A stretch of 37,326 nt of DNA, taken from positions 1 to 37,326 of the forward strand of contig CAMCBU010000020.1 of the NCBI GenBank assembly GCA_945873095.1, read 5' to 3'. Shown in pieces: positions 19,753-28,054 of this stretch; the first letter of the stretch is position 1, and each line of letters begins with the position of its first letter. This DNA comes from Klebsiella pneumoniae (GTDB lineage: Bacteria > Pseudomonadota > Gammaproteobacteria > Steroidobacterales > Steroidobacteraceae). The notes under the pieces are model-generated. The model was not told the origin of the DNA. It searched no databases and worked only from the letters and a program-made list of their open reading frames with translations. The position numbers were made by a program, and so were the translations under genes.

Positions 19753-20832
19753 ATGCGCGTATTCAATTTCGCAGCAGGTCCGGCGACGTTGCCGCTCGAA
19801 GTACTCGAGCAGGCTCGCAACGAAATGCTCGACTGGCAGGGCAGCGGTATGTCCGTGATGGAAGTGAGCCACCGCAGCAAGGCCTTCGTCGCCGTTGCCG
19901 AGCAGGCCGAAGCGGATCTGCGCGAACTGATGGCGATCCCGGCGAACTATCGGGTGCTCTTCCTGCAAGGTGGTGCGACCGGTCAGTTCACGGCCATTCC
20001 GATGAACCTCGCAACACCCGATTCCACCGCGCAATACCTCAACACCGGCGCATGGTCCAAGAAGGCGATCGCCGAGGCCAAGCGCTATTGCCAGGTCGAG
20101 GTGCTGGCGGATGAGTCGGCGTCCAACTATTCGACCGTGCCCGCTGCAGCGGCGCTGCGCTATGCGGCCAATGCCGCCTACGTGCACTACACGCCGAACG
20201 AAACGATCGGTGGCGTCGAGTTTCCTTATGTGCCTGCCACGGGCAACGTGCCTTTGGTAGCCGATATGTCCTCGACGATCCTGTCGCGGCCGATCGAGGT
20301 GTCGCAGTTCGGTCTCATCTATGCCGGTGCCCAAAAGAACATCGGGCCCTCGGGTCTATGCGTCGTCATCGTGCGCGATGATCTGATCGGCAAGGCGCGA
20401 GCTGGCACACCGCCGATTTGGGACTACGCGGCGATGGCCAAAGAAGGCTCGATGCTCAACACGCCGCCCACCTTCGGCATCTACATCGCGGGGCTCGTGT
20501 TCCAGTGGTTGCAGCGTCAGGGTGGTCTTGGCGTGATCGGCGAGCGCAATCGCGTGAAGGCGGAGACGTTGTATCGAGCGATCGATACCTCCGGCTACTA
20601 CAAAAGTCCGGTCGCCCCGAACGCGCGCTCGTGGATGAACGTGCCGTTTACCATCCCGAATCCGGATCTCGAGAAGACCTTCTGTTCGGAAGCGGCCAAA
20701 GTGGGCCTTGCGAACCTCGAGGGTCATCGCTCGGTCGGCGGTATGCGGGCGTCGATTTACAACGCCATGCCGCTCGCCGGGATCGAGGCGCTCGTCGCCT
20801 TCATGCAAGACTTCCAGCAGCGTCACGGTTGA
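19753..20832 (+). CDS. serC: Phosphoserine aminotransferase
   Basis: A 359-residue class V aminotransferase that converts 3-phosphohydroxypyruvate to phosphoserine, and serves pyridoxal phosphate synthesis in bacteria that use that route. Seen: FNFAAGPATLPLEVL; GMSVMEVSHRSK; LQGGATGQF; the PLP lysine K195 in YAGAQKNIGPSG; and GGMRASIYNAMP. Length and motifs are standard. It lies 7 bp before a serA-type dehydrogenase, so two successive serine-pathway steps sit side by side. It also begins the serC-pheA-aroA-cmk-rpsA order known from pseudomonads. Confidence 0.98.
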   Translation: MRVFNFAAGPATLPLEVLEQARNEMLDWQGSGMSVMEVSHRSKAFVAVAEQAEADLRELMAIPANYRVLFLQGGATGQFTAIPMNLATPDSTAQYLNTGAWSKKAIAEAKRYCQVEVLADESASNYSTVPAAAALRYAANAAYVHYTPNETIGGVEFPYVPATGNVPLVADMSSTILSRPIEVSQFGLIYAGAQKNIGPSGLCVVIVRDDLIGKARAGTPPIWDYAAMAKEGSMLNTPPTFGIYIAGLVFQWLQRQGGLGVIGERNRVKAETLYRAIDTSGYYKSPVAPNARSWMNVPFTIPNPDLEKTFCSEAAKVGLANLEGHRSVGGMRASIYNAMPLAGIEALVAFMQDFQQRHG

Positions 20833-20839
20833 GGCCGTC

Positions 20840-22009
20840 ATGGGCTATCGCATCCTCACGCTGAACCAGATCAGTGTGCTCGGCCTCGAACGCTTCCCGC
20901 GCGACCGTTACGAGGTCGCCTCGTCGCTCGTGAATCCCGATGCCATCCTGCTGCGCTCAGCCGATTTGCATTCGGTCGATATCGCGCCCTCGGTGCTCGC
21001 CGTCGGGCGCGCCGGCGCCGGCACCAACAACGTGCCGGTTGCCGCGCTGTCGAAGCGCGGCGTCCCGGTGTTCAACGCACCCGGCGCGAATTCGAACGCG
21101 GTCAAAGAATTGATGATCGCCAGTTTGTTCCTCGCCGCGCGCAACATCTGCCAAGCCTGGGATTTCGCACGCGGCTTGAGCGGCGATGACAAGACAATCG
21201 ACGAGGCGACGGAGAAGGGCAAGAAAGCCTTTGCCGGTTTCGAGTTGCCGGGTCGCACCTTGGGGGTGGTCGGCCTCGGTGCGATCGGTGTCGAGGTGGC
21301 CAATGCAGCCGAGCGACTCGGCATGCGCGTCATTGGGTATGACCCAGACATCACCGTCCAGCGTGCGTGGCAACTGTCCGCGTCGATCGAGCAGGCCCGA
21401 TCGCTCGATGAACTGTTCTCCCGCAGTCAGTTCGTCAGCGTGCACGTTCCGCTCGTCGAGGGCACGCGCGGGCTCGTGAATACGACCCGACTGCGCTTGA
21501 TGCCAGCGCAATCCGTGCTGCTGAATTTCTCGCGCGCGCCGATCGTCGAGGACGCGGCGGTTATCGCGGCGCTCGAGGCCGGTCGGCTGCATGCCTATAT
21601 CTGTGATTTTCCGAAAAACGCGCTCAAAGATCAGCCGCGCGTGATCACGTTGCCGCATCTTGGCGCCTCCACGGGTGAAGCGGAGGAGAACTGCGCCGTG
21701 ATGGTTGCCGACACGCTGCGCGACTACCTCGAGCACGGCAACATCCGTCACAGCGTGAATTTTCCGGATGCTGCCATGCCGCGGCCGGTCGGTACGCGAC
21801 GAATCGCGGTGGCCAACAGCAATGTTCCCAACATGGTCGGCCAGATCTCTACCTTGCTGGCCGCGGCGGGGCTCAACATCGCCGAGTTGCTGAACAAGTC
21901 CCGCGGTGAATACGCCTATACGCTGATCGACACCGAGGGCGCGATCGACGAGGCGCTGCTGGGTCGCATTCGCGCGATCGAGGGCGTACTCTCGGCGAGA
22001 GCTCTTTAA
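20840..22009 (+). CDS. serA: D-3-phosphoglycerate dehydrogenase-type 2-hydroxyacid dehydrogenase with ACT domain
   Basis: A 389-residue enzyme expected to make 3-phosphohydroxypyruvate, the substrate of SerC next door. I start it at ATG 20840, 7 bp after serC; the longer frame runs inside serC. Seen: RAGAGTNNVPV; NAD motif GLGAIG at 145-150; catalytic Arg R232 (NFSRAPIVED); catalytic His H273 (LPHLGAST); and an ACT domain from ~318. The Glu that normally sits about five residues after Asp in the DVFxxEP motif is not evident (DFPKNALKDQP, D256). The pattern follows the ~390-residue PGDH type common in Firmicutes and Bacteroidetes, not E. coli SerA. Substrate is inferred from context. Confidence 0.85.
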   Translation: MGYRILTLNQISVLGLERFPRDRYEVASSLVNPDAILLRSADLHSVDIAPSVLAVGRAGAGTNNVPVAALSKRGVPVFNAPGANSNAVKELMIASLFLAARNICQAWDFARGLSGDDKTIDEATEKGKKAFAGFELPGRTLGVVGLGAIGVEVANAAERLGMRVIGYDPDITVQRAWQLSASIEQARSLDELFSRSQFVSVHVPLVEGTRGLVNTTRLRLMPAQSVLLNFSRAPIVEDAAVIAALEAGRLHAYICDFPKNALKDQPRVITLPHLGASTGEAEENCAVMVADTLRDYLEHGNIRHSVNFPDAAMPRPVGTRRIAVANSNVPNMVGQISTLLAAAGLNIAELLNKSRGEYAYTLIDTEGAIDEALLGRIRAIEGVLSARAL

Positions 22010-22035
22010 CCGCTCACACACGACAGGTGCCGGCG

Positions 22036-23205
22036 ATGGCCGTCCAGAAAAAGACGCAAAAAAAAGGTCGGCTTGCGCCCGAACAAAAGTCCGCGCGCAA
22101 GCGAGAGGCAGGCGCGATCGACTCGCTACGCGAGCAAATCGATCGGGTCGATCGCGATCTGCACGCCTTGCTCAACGAGCGGGCTCGCCTCGCGCGCCAG
22201 GTCGGTATCTCGAAGGGGCAGCAGGGACGCTTGGTCGATTTCTATCGCCCAGAGCGTGAGTCGCAAGTGCTGCGCATGGCGCTCGAGCGCAATGCAGCAG
22301 CGCGGGGTCAGGGCGCGCTGCGCGACGAAGAAATCGTGCGTTTGTTTCGCGAGATCATGTCGGCTTGTTTGGCGCAGGAAGAGCCACTCAAGATCGGCTT
22401 CTTGGGACCGGAGGGCACGTTCTCGCAGACGGCGGTCTACAAGCACTTCGGTCATTCGGCGCGTGCGCTTTCGCTCGCCAGTATCGATGAGGTGTTCCAT
22501 GAGGTCGAGGCCGGCCACGCCGACTTCGGCGTGGTACCCATCGAAAATTCGACCGAAGGCAGCGTCAATCACACGCTCGATCGTTTTCTGACCTCACCAC
22601 TGCAGATCTGTGGCGAAGTCGAGTTGCGTATCCGGCAAAATTTGCTGGGTCGAATGAAATCGCTGCGCGAAATCAAGCGCGTGTGCAGTCATCCCCAGTC
22701 GCTGGCGCAATGTCGGCAATGGCTCAAAGAAAACCTGCCCGAGGTCGAGCTGTTCGCCGAGTCGTCCAATGCGGAGGCGGCGCGACGCGCGCGCGATGAG
22801 CAGGGCACGGCGGCGATCGCCGGTGAGACCGCTGCCGAGGTCTACGATTTGTCGATCCTCTCGGCCGACATCGAAGATCGGCCCGACAACACCACGCGTT
22901 TCCTCGTGATCGGTCGACGCATGTTCGGACCGAGTGGCAACGACCGTACGACCTTGCTGCTCTCGACCGGGCACACTGAGGCACCGGGCGCATTGCATCG
23001 CCTGCTCGAACCGCTGGCTAAGAATCGCATCAGCCTCACGCGTATCGAGTCGCGACCCTCGCAGCGTCGCAAGTGGGACTATGTGTTCTTCGTCGATCTC
23101 GAGGGCCATGCGTCGGATGCGTCCGTCGCGCGCGCGCTGTCGGGACTCAAATCGCGCGCCTCGTTGTTCCGCGTACTCGGCTCGTATCCGCGCGCGGTGC
23201 TATGA
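22036..23205 (+). CDS. pheA: Bifunctional chorismate mutase/prephenate dehydratase (P-protein)
   Basis: A 389-residue P-protein that makes phenylpyruvate from chorismate. I start it at ATG 22036, 6 nt after AGGTG; an in-frame GTG at 22027 would overlap that site. A Lys-rich leader (~25 residues) precedes the AroQ chorismate mutase (~27-115; LREQIDRVDRDLHALLNERARLA). The prephenate dehydratase part follows (~118-295; IGFLGPEGTFSQTA, PIENSTEGSVNHTLD, and the catalytic DNTTRFLVIG). Last comes an ACT domain with GALHRLLEPL and the Phe-binding ESRPSQ motif, indicating feedback inhibition. Its stop overlaps the aroA start (ATGA). Confidence 0.97.
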   Translation: MAVQKKTQKKGRLAPEQKSARKREAGAIDSLREQIDRVDRDLHALLNERARLARQVGISKGQQGRLVDFYRPERESQVLRMALERNAAARGQGALRDEEIVRLFREIMSACLAQEEPLKIGFLGPEGTFSQTAVYKHFGHSARALSLASIDEVFHEVEAGHADFGVVPIENSTEGSVNHTLDRFLTSPLQICGEVELRIRQNLLGRMKSLREIKRVCSHPQSLAQCRQWLKENLPEVELFAESSNAEAARRARDEQGTAAIAGETAAEVYDLSILSADIEDRPDNTTRFLVIGRRMFGPSGNDRTTLLLSTGHTEAPGALHRLLEPLAKNRISLTRIESRPSQRRKWDYVFFVDLEGHASDASVARALSGLKSRASLFRVLGSYPRAVL

Positions 23206-24518
23206 GCAGTTGGTCGGTCACCCCGGTGACGCGTCTCGAGGGGCGCATTCGAGTGCCCGGCGATAAATCGGTTTCGCATCGCACGTTGATGCTAGGCGCC
23301 ATCGCCGAGGGCCCGACGACGGCGGACGGTTTTCTCGCGAGCGAAGATTGTCTCGCCACCCTCGAGGCGCTCACGGCACTGGGTGTGAAGATCGAGCGAC
23401 CGACTGCGACTGCCGTGCGCATCGAAGGCGTGGGTTTGCGAGGGTTGCGCGGCACCACGGCAGCGCTCGATATGGGCAACGCGGGCACGGCGATGCGTTT
23501 ATTCATGGGTTTGCTGTCGGGGCAAGCGTTCGATACAACTTTGATCGGCGATTCGTCGTTGATGCGCCGTCCGATGGAGCGCGCGGCCGCTCCGCTTAGG
23601 CTGATGGGCGCCTCGATCGAAACGCGCGAGGGCAAGCCACCGGTGGTGATCCGGGGTGGGAGTGACTTGACGGGAATCGACTTCGACATGCCGGTGGCCA
23701 GCGCGCAGGTGAAATCGGCGGTGCTGCTGGCGGGCTTGTACGCGCGCGGTGCAACTCGGGTCACCGAGCCTGCACCCACGCGCGATCACACCGAGCGCAT
23801 GCTGCAGGGCTTTGGCGTCGAGGTTCGCCGCGAGGGCGCCACGGTGACGGTCCATGCACCGGCGAAGCTCGCGGGTTGCCATGTCGATATCCCCGCGGAT
23901 TTTTCTTCGGCGGCCTTTTTCATGGTGGCAGGCTGCCTCGCGAGCGAGGGTGAGTTGCATCTCGATCGGGTTGGTATGAATCCAACCCGCACCGGCCTGC
24001 TCGACATCCTGCTCGCCATGGGCGCCAACATCGAAGTTCGGGATCTGCGAACGGCGGGTCCTGAGCCCACGGCCGATTTGATCATTCGCCCCTCGCGACT
24101 GCGCGGGATCGAGGTGCGCCCGGAGTGGGTGCCGCTTGCGATCGACGAGTTTCCGGTGTTCTTCATCGCAGCTGCCTGTGCCGAGGGTGAGTCGGTGCTG
24201 CGCGGTGCCGAGGAACTGCGCGTCAAGGAGAGCGATCGGCTTGCCGTGATGTCGGCGGGATTGACGGCGCTCGGTGTGCCTCACGAGCTCTTGCCCGATG
24301 GCATGCGCCTCGCCGGTAGCCGCGGCAGCGGCCCGGTGTTTCAGCCGGGTCGGATCGATAGCCACGGCGATCACCGCATTGCGATGTCATTCGCGGTGGC
24401 CTCGCTGCGAGCCGCTGGGCCGATCGAGATCGACGATACCGCCAACGTGGCCACCTCGTTTCCGAGGTTCGCGGAGCTCGCGCGGACCTGCGGACTGCAA
24501 CTGCGCGAGGTGGCGTGA
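23202..24518 (+). CDS. aroA: 3-phosphoshikimate 1-carboxyvinyltransferase (EPSP synthase)
   Basis: A 438-residue EPSP synthase, the sixth shikimate-pathway step. Start ATG 23202 overlaps the pheA stop; the family N-terminus follows (TRLEGRIRVPGDKSVSHRT). Seen: GNAGTAMRLF, LIGDSSLMRRPMERA, PVASAQVKSAVLLAGLYA, RDHTERMLQGFG, MNPTRTGLLDIL, EELRVKESDR, DHRIAMS. These follow the class II (Bacillus/CP4-like) pattern more than the E. coli class I pattern. The Gly that is replaced by Ala in CP4 is still Gly here; the E. coli Pro101 position is Leu. In Pseudomonas this gene is fused to tyrA; here it is free-standing. It overlaps cmk by 4 bp. Confidence 0.97.
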   Translation: MSSWSVTPVTRLEGRIRVPGDKSVSHRTLMLGAIAEGPTTADGFLASEDCLATLEALTALGVKIERPTATAVRIEGVGLRGLRGTTAALDMGNAGTAMRLFMGLLSGQAFDTTLIGDSSLMRRPMERAAAPLRLMGASIETREGKPPVVIRGGSDLTGIDFDMPVASAQVKSAVLLAGLYARGATRVTEPAPTRDHTERMLQGFGVEVRREGATVTVHAPAKLAGCHVDIPADFSSAAFFMVAGCLASEGELHLDRVGMNPTRTGLLDILLAMGANIEVRDLRTAGPEPTADLIIRPSRLRGIEVRPEWVPLAIDEFPVFFIAAACAEGESVLRGAEELRVKESDRLAVMSAGLTALGVPHELLPDGMRLAGSRGSGPVFQPGRIDSHGDHRIAMSFAVASLRAAGPIEIDDTANVATSFPRFAELARTCGLQLREVA

Positions 24519-25234
24519 GTTCGCCCGCAGAGCCAATTTCGGTGCCGGTGACAGCGCCCGTACCCGTGGTGGCCGTGGACGGCCCCTCCGGTTCGGGTAA
24601 GGGCACGGTGTGTCGACGCCTCTCGAGCGAACTCGGCTGGTACTTGCTCGACAGTGGCGCGCTGTACCGTCTCGTGGCGTTGGCCGGGGTGACCGCGGGT
24701 CTCGCGCCGGAGGATGTCGACGGGCACAGCCGGATCGCGAGCCGGATGAAAGTTCGTTTCGGCTCCGACGCGAGCGGCGCGGAGCGCATCGAGCTCGAGG
24801 GGGTCGAGGTGACTGCGTTGGTGCGCGCGGAGCAGACGGGGCAGGGCGCCTCGCGGGTCGCCGCGTGGCCGGCGGTGCGCGCAGCCTTGACCGAGCGCCA
24901 ACGCGCCTTCGCCGAGTGGCCTGGCCTCATCGCGGACGGGCGCGATATGGGGACCGTGATTTTCCCTTCGGCCCCGCTCAAGATTTTCCTCACCGCGAGC
25001 GCCGAGGAAAGGGCCCTGCGGCGCTATAACCAGTTGAAAGGTAAGGATTCGGGTGTTAGTCTCGCCGCCCTTTCGCGGGAGATAGCCGAACGCGACGAGC
25101 GCGATTCCACCCGCGCCGTGGCACCACTTCGGCCAGCGTCCGACGCGTTCGTGATCGACTCCACGGGTGTCACCGTAGAGAACATCGTCGAGCGGGTGAT
25201 CGAACTCGGACGCGAGCGCGCCTTGTGGCGCTGA
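24515..25234 (+). CDS. cmk: Cytidylate kinase
   Basis: A 239-residue (d)CMP kinase that regenerates CDP/dCDP for nucleic-acid and lipid synthesis. After ~18 variable residues: the P-loop GPSGSGKGT (23-31), LDSGALYRLVAL, the CMP-binding DGRDMGTVIFP, LTASAEERALRRYNQL and RDERDSTRAVAPL. All expected motifs are present. The GTG start overlaps the aroA stop (GTGA). cmk directly upstream of rpsA is a widely conserved proteobacterial pair. Confidence 0.97.
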   Translation: MSSPAEPISVPVTAPVPVVAVDGPSGSGKGTVCRRLSSELGWYLLDSGALYRLVALAGVTAGLAPEDVDGHSRIASRMKVRFGSDASGAERIELEGVEVTALVRAEQTGQGASRVAAWPAVRAALTERQRAFAEWPGLIADGRDMGTVIFPSAPLKIFLTASAEERALRRYNQLKGKDSGVSLAALSREIAERDERDSTRAVAPLRPASDAFVIDSTGVTVENIVERVIELGRERALWR

Positions 25235-25265
25235 CCCCTAGAAAATCTTCGATCGTGTTTTGGGT

Positions 25266-25359
25266 GATCGCGCAAGGAAGCGTGGTCTTGTTCGGCAATT
25301 CCCGTGGGCCATCGGATGAAGGCTGCTCGGGCCAGACGTCGCGGTGACGTTTTCACCGC
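25266..25359 (+). promoter_or_regulatory. rpsA leader: three hairpins, two with GGA in the loop
   Basis: The 142-bp cmk/rpsA gap folds into hairpins. I: GATCGCGC (25266-25273) with GCGTGGTC (25280-25287), 8 bp including two G-U, loop AAGGAA. II: CCCG (25301-25304) with CGGG (25328-25331), and GGCC (25307-25310) with GGCT (25321-25324), loop ATCGGATGAA. III: GCGGTGA (25341-25347) with TCACCGC (25353-25359), 17 nt before the ATG. There is no proper Shine-Dalgarno, only GAG. In E. coli the rpsA start region likewise uses hairpins with GGA loops and a weak SD for S1-controlled translation. The match was found by eye. Confidence 0.6.
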
Positions 25360-25376
25360 ATTACGAGTAACAACCA

Positions 25377-27065
25377 ATGACTGAAAGTTTTGCGCAACTG
25401 TTCGAGCAGAGCCTCGCGAGCCAGCGTATCCGCCCGGGACAAATTCTCTCCGGGCTGATCGTCGAGGTGGGTGATGACATGGTCATCGTCAACGTCGGTT
25501 TGAAGTCCGAGGCCGTCATTCCGGTCGAGCAGTTCAAGAACGAGCGCGGTGAGATCGAAGTCAAGGCCGGCGACATGGTCGAAGTGGCCCTCGACTCGGT
25601 CGAAGACGGCACGGGTGAAACCCGCCTCTCGCGCGAGAAAGCCAAGCGCGCCCGCACCTGGACCCGTCTCGAAGAGGCGTTCAACGCCGGCGAGATCGTC
25701 ATCGGTATCATCACAGGCCGCGTGAAGGGCGGCTTCACCGTCGAGATCGAGCATGTCCGCGCGTTCCTGCCGGGTTCGCTCGTCGATGTGCGCCCGGTGC
25801 GTGACACCGCGTATCTCGAGAACAAGCCGCTCGAGTTCAAGGTCATCAAGCTCGACCAGAAGCGCAACAACGTCGTCGTCTCGCGTCGCGCCGTGGTGGA
25901 GCAAGAGTTCTCCGCCGAGCGCAGCGCGCTGATGGACAACTTGCAGGAAGGTTCGGTCGTGCGCGGCACGGTCAAGAACCTCACCGATTACGGTGCGTTC
26001 GTCGACTTGGGCGGAATCGATGGCTTGCTGCACATCACCGACATGGCATGGAAGCGCGTCAAGCATCCATCTGAAGTCGTCAAGGTCGGCGACGAAGTCG
26101 AAGTGCGTATCCTGAAGTTCGACCGCGAGCGTTCGCGCGTGAGCCTCGGCCTCAAGCAGTTGGGTGCCGATCCGTGGGAGAGCATCTCGCGTCGTTATCC
26201 GCCGAACACCCGTGTCTTCGGCAAGGTCACGAACATCGCCGACTACGGTGCGTTCGTGGAGATCGAAGATGGCGTCGAAGGTCTCGTGCACGTGTCCGAG
26301 ATGGATTGGACGAACAAGAACGTCAATCCGGCCAAAATCGTGCAGACCGGTCAGGAAGTCGAAGTCATGGTGCTCGATTGCGACGAAGAGCGTCGCCGTA
26401 TCAGCCTCGGCCTCAAACAATGTGCGGCCAACCCGTGGCGCGAGTTCTCCGAGAACTACAACCGCGGTGACAAAGTCTCCGGGCAGATCAAGTCGATCAC
26501 CGACTTCGGGATCTTCATCGGTCTGTCGGGCAATATCGACGGGCTTGTGCACTTGTCGGATATCTCTTGGGACATCCCGGGCGAAGAGGCCGTGCGCAGC
26601 TTCCAAAAGGGTCAGACCATCGAAGCGATGGTGCTGGCGATCGATCCGGAGCGCGAGCGCATCAGCCTCGGTATCAAGCAGCTGGCGAAGGATCCGTTCG
26701 CGGGTTACATCGCCGACAACCCGAAGGGCAGTATCGTCCGCGGCGTCGTGAAGGAAGTCGATGCGCGCGGCGCGATCATCGATCTTGGCAACGGCATCGA
26801 GGGTCAATTGCGTGCTTCAGAACTCGGCCGCGACCGCGTCGAAGACGCTCGTCAGTTCCTCAAAGTCGGTGACGACATCGAGGCGAAGTTCTTGGGTGTC
26901 GATCGCAAGACGCGCTCGATTTCGCTCTCGATCAAGGCGAAGGAAGCATCCGAGGAAGCTGAGGCCATGCAGAGCTACCGCTCCGAGCAGGGTGCCCCGA
27001 CTGCGGGTACGAGCTTGGGTGAGCTGCTCAAAGCGCAGATCAACTCGGATCGCGATCGCAGCTGA
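25377..27065 (+). CDS. rpsA: 30S ribosomal protein S1
   Basis: A 562-residue S1 with six S1 OB-fold repeats, the usual proteobacterial form. Repeats start near residues 20, 105, 190, 275, 362 and 450; the middle ones show [16 protein letters not shown] and GLxHxxDMxW motifs (for example [25 protein letters not shown]). The first two bind the ribosome and the rest bind mRNA. The start ([13 protein letters not shown]) is family-typical. Expression is probably autoregulated through the leader described above. A very stable hairpin separates it from ihfB. Confidence 0.98.
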   Translation: MTESFAQLFEQSLASQRIRPGQILSGLIVEVGDDMVIVNVGLKSEAVIPVEQFKNERGEIEVKAGDMVEVALDSVEDGTGETRLSREKAKRARTWTRLEEAFNAGEIVIGIITGRVKGGFTVEIEHVRAFLPGSLVDVRPVRDTAYLENKPLEFKVIKLDQKRNNVVVSRRAVVEQEFSAERSALMDNLQEGSVVRGTVKNLTDYGAFVDLGGIDGLLHITDMAWKRVKHPSEVVKVGDEVEVRILKFDRERSRVSLGLKQLGADPWESISRRYPPNTRVFGKVTNIADYGAFVEIEDGVEGLVHVSEMDWTNKNVNPAKIVQTGQEVEVMVLDCDEERRRISLGLKQCAANPWREFSENYNRGDKVSGQIKSITDFGIFIGLSGNIDGLVHLSDISWDIPGEEAVRSFQKGQTIEAMVLAIDPERERISLGIKQLAKDPFAGYIADNPKGSIVRGVVKEVDARGAIIDLGNGIEGQLRASELGRDRVEDARQFLKVGDDIEAKFLGVDRKTRSISLSIKAKEASEEAEAMQSYRSEQGAPTAGTSLGELLKAQINSDRDRS

Positions 27066-27080
27066 GTCTGAACTGAACTT

Positions 27081-27120
27081 CGTGGTGGTGACGGGGGCCC
27101 GCGCTCCCGTCACCACCGCG
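27081..27120. terminator. 18-bp GC-rich hairpin between rpsA and ihfB
   Basis: Bases 27081-27098 pair with 27103-27120 without a bulge (18 bp, two G-U in the plus-strand RNA) around the tetraloop CCGC. It begins 15 nt after the rpsA stop and ends 22 nt before the ihfB ATG. No T run follows on either strand, so it may be a processing or mRNA-stabilising element or a non-canonical attenuator. Confidence 0.5.
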
Positions 27121-27142
27121 GACAGACCTTGCGGGGTCCCAC

Positions 27143-27445
27143 ATGACGAAGTCGGAACTCATCGAACTGATCACGGCCAAGCAGAAACATCTGCCCGCCA
27201 AGGATGTGGAGCTTGCGCTCAAGCAGATGCTCGAGATCATGAGCGACGCACTCGCGACCGGTCAGCGCATCGAAATCCGCGGCTTCGGTAGCTTCTCGCT
27301 GCATTTCCGCCCGCCTCGGCAGGGCCGTAATCCCAAGACCGGCGAAGCGGTGGCGCTCGCGGGCAAGTACGTCCCGCATTTCAAGCCGGGCAAAGATTTG
27401 CGCGAACGGGTCAACGAAAGCCTCGCTTATCCCATTCGCGACTGA
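27143..27445 (+). CDS. ihfB: Integration host factor subunit beta
   Basis: A 100-residue HU/IHF-family DNA-bending protein. It opens [23 protein letters not shown], has [27 protein letters not shown] and the conserved minor-groove arm residues, and closes with [17 protein letters not shown]. These are IHF-beta rather than HU features. It forms a heterodimer with IhfA (not in the window). rpsA-ihfB order is conserved in gammaproteobacteria. The start lacks a strong Shine-Dalgarno (GGGGTCCCACATG). Confidence 0.96.
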   Translation: MTKSELIELITAKQKHLPAKDVELALKQMLEIMSDALATGQRIEIRGFGSFSLHFRPPRQGRNPKTGEAVALAGKYVPHFKPGKDLRERVNESLAYPIRD

Positions 27446-27548
27446 ATTTCTCCGCAGAACGACGTCATTGACGGCTCGCGCTGCGGCTCGAGCACCTCCT
27501 AGGCTCGTGCCTCCCTAAGGCCGTACCTGATCCCCCTCGGAGGTTGCC

Positions 27549-27950
27549 ATGCAATTGCCCTTGTTATGTTTACTGGCGTTATCCGTCTCCAGCTTCGCGG
27601 CGGCTTCGGCTGCGCCGCCATCGGCCGCGGTGGCGCGGCCGACCGTCACGAGCAAACCCGTCGTCGCGGCTAAGCCCGTCGTCGCGGCTAAGCCCGCCGT
27701 CGCGGCTAAGCCCGCCGCGGTGACCGCGATCGATCTGAACTCGGCCGACGTACCCACGCTCGCGCGTGAGATGCGCGGTATCGGTGAGTCGAAGGCTCGC
27801 GCCATCGTCGAGTATCGCCGGCTCCATGGCCCGTTCCGTTCCATTGACGACTTGGCGCTCGTGAAGGGGATCGGCGCGCGCACCATCGAGCTCAACCGTG
27901 CCAAGTTGCGGGTTGGCGCGGTGACACCCAATCGTCCCGTTGGCCGCTAA
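27549..27950 (+). CDS. ComEA-like helix-hairpin-helix protein, secreted
   Basis: A 133-residue protein: signal peptide (MQLPLLCLLALSVSSFAAASA), a repetitive linker (PVVAAK units, ~38-57), then a ComEA-type helix-hairpin-helix module (~60-124; IDLNSADVPTLAREMRGIGESKARAIVEYRR, GPFRSIDDLALVKGIGARTIELNR). ComEA proteins bind incoming DNA in the periplasm during natural transformation; short proteobacterial versions like this are common and their role is less certain. An ideal ribosome site (GGAGG, 5 nt spacing) precedes the ATG. The 103-bp gap before it holds no other gene, only a weak 5-bp inverted repeat (CGAGC/GCTCG). Confidence 0.85.
   Translation: MQLPLLCLLALSVSSFAAASAAPPSAAVARPTVTSKPVVAAKPVVAAKPAVAAKPAAVTAIDLNSADVPTLAREMRGIGESKARAIVEYRRLHGPFRSIDDLALVKGIGARTIELNRAKLRVGAVTPNRPVGR
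27657..27720 (+). repeat. 18-bp in-frame tandem repeat in the ComEA-like linker
   Basis: Three units (27657-27674, 27675-27692, 27693-27710) of CCCGTCGTCGCGGCTAAG, the third with one T-to-C change, plus a 10-bp partial fourth. Each encodes P-(V/A)-V-A-A-K. Near-identity at DNA level suggests recent expansion by slippage. Confidence 0.9.
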
Positions 27951-28011
27951 AGGCGCCTCTCAACCTGACTCGACGGGGCGTTTCGATTTAACATTCAACT
28001 CCAGAGTGTTC

Positions 28012-28037
28012 GCCGCTGTGGATCTCGCCGCAGCGGC
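28012..28037 (+). other. Hairpin in the galU leader
   Basis: GCCGCTG (28012-28018) pairs with CAGCGGC (28031-28037) around 12 nt, ending 7 nt before the GGAG ribosome site of galU. It could affect initiation or simply be chance in GC-rich DNA. The rest of the 104-bp gap shows only a weak stem near 27956-27987 that might end the upstream transcript. Confidence 0.3.
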
Positions 28038-28054
28038 CCTGCCCGGAGTGGATG

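Noticed and set aside
25353-26807. 484-codon open frame antisense to rpsA
   Set aside because: It mirrors the S1 repeats on the opposite strand, has no recognisable domain, and is expected from the GC-rich third positions of rpsA.
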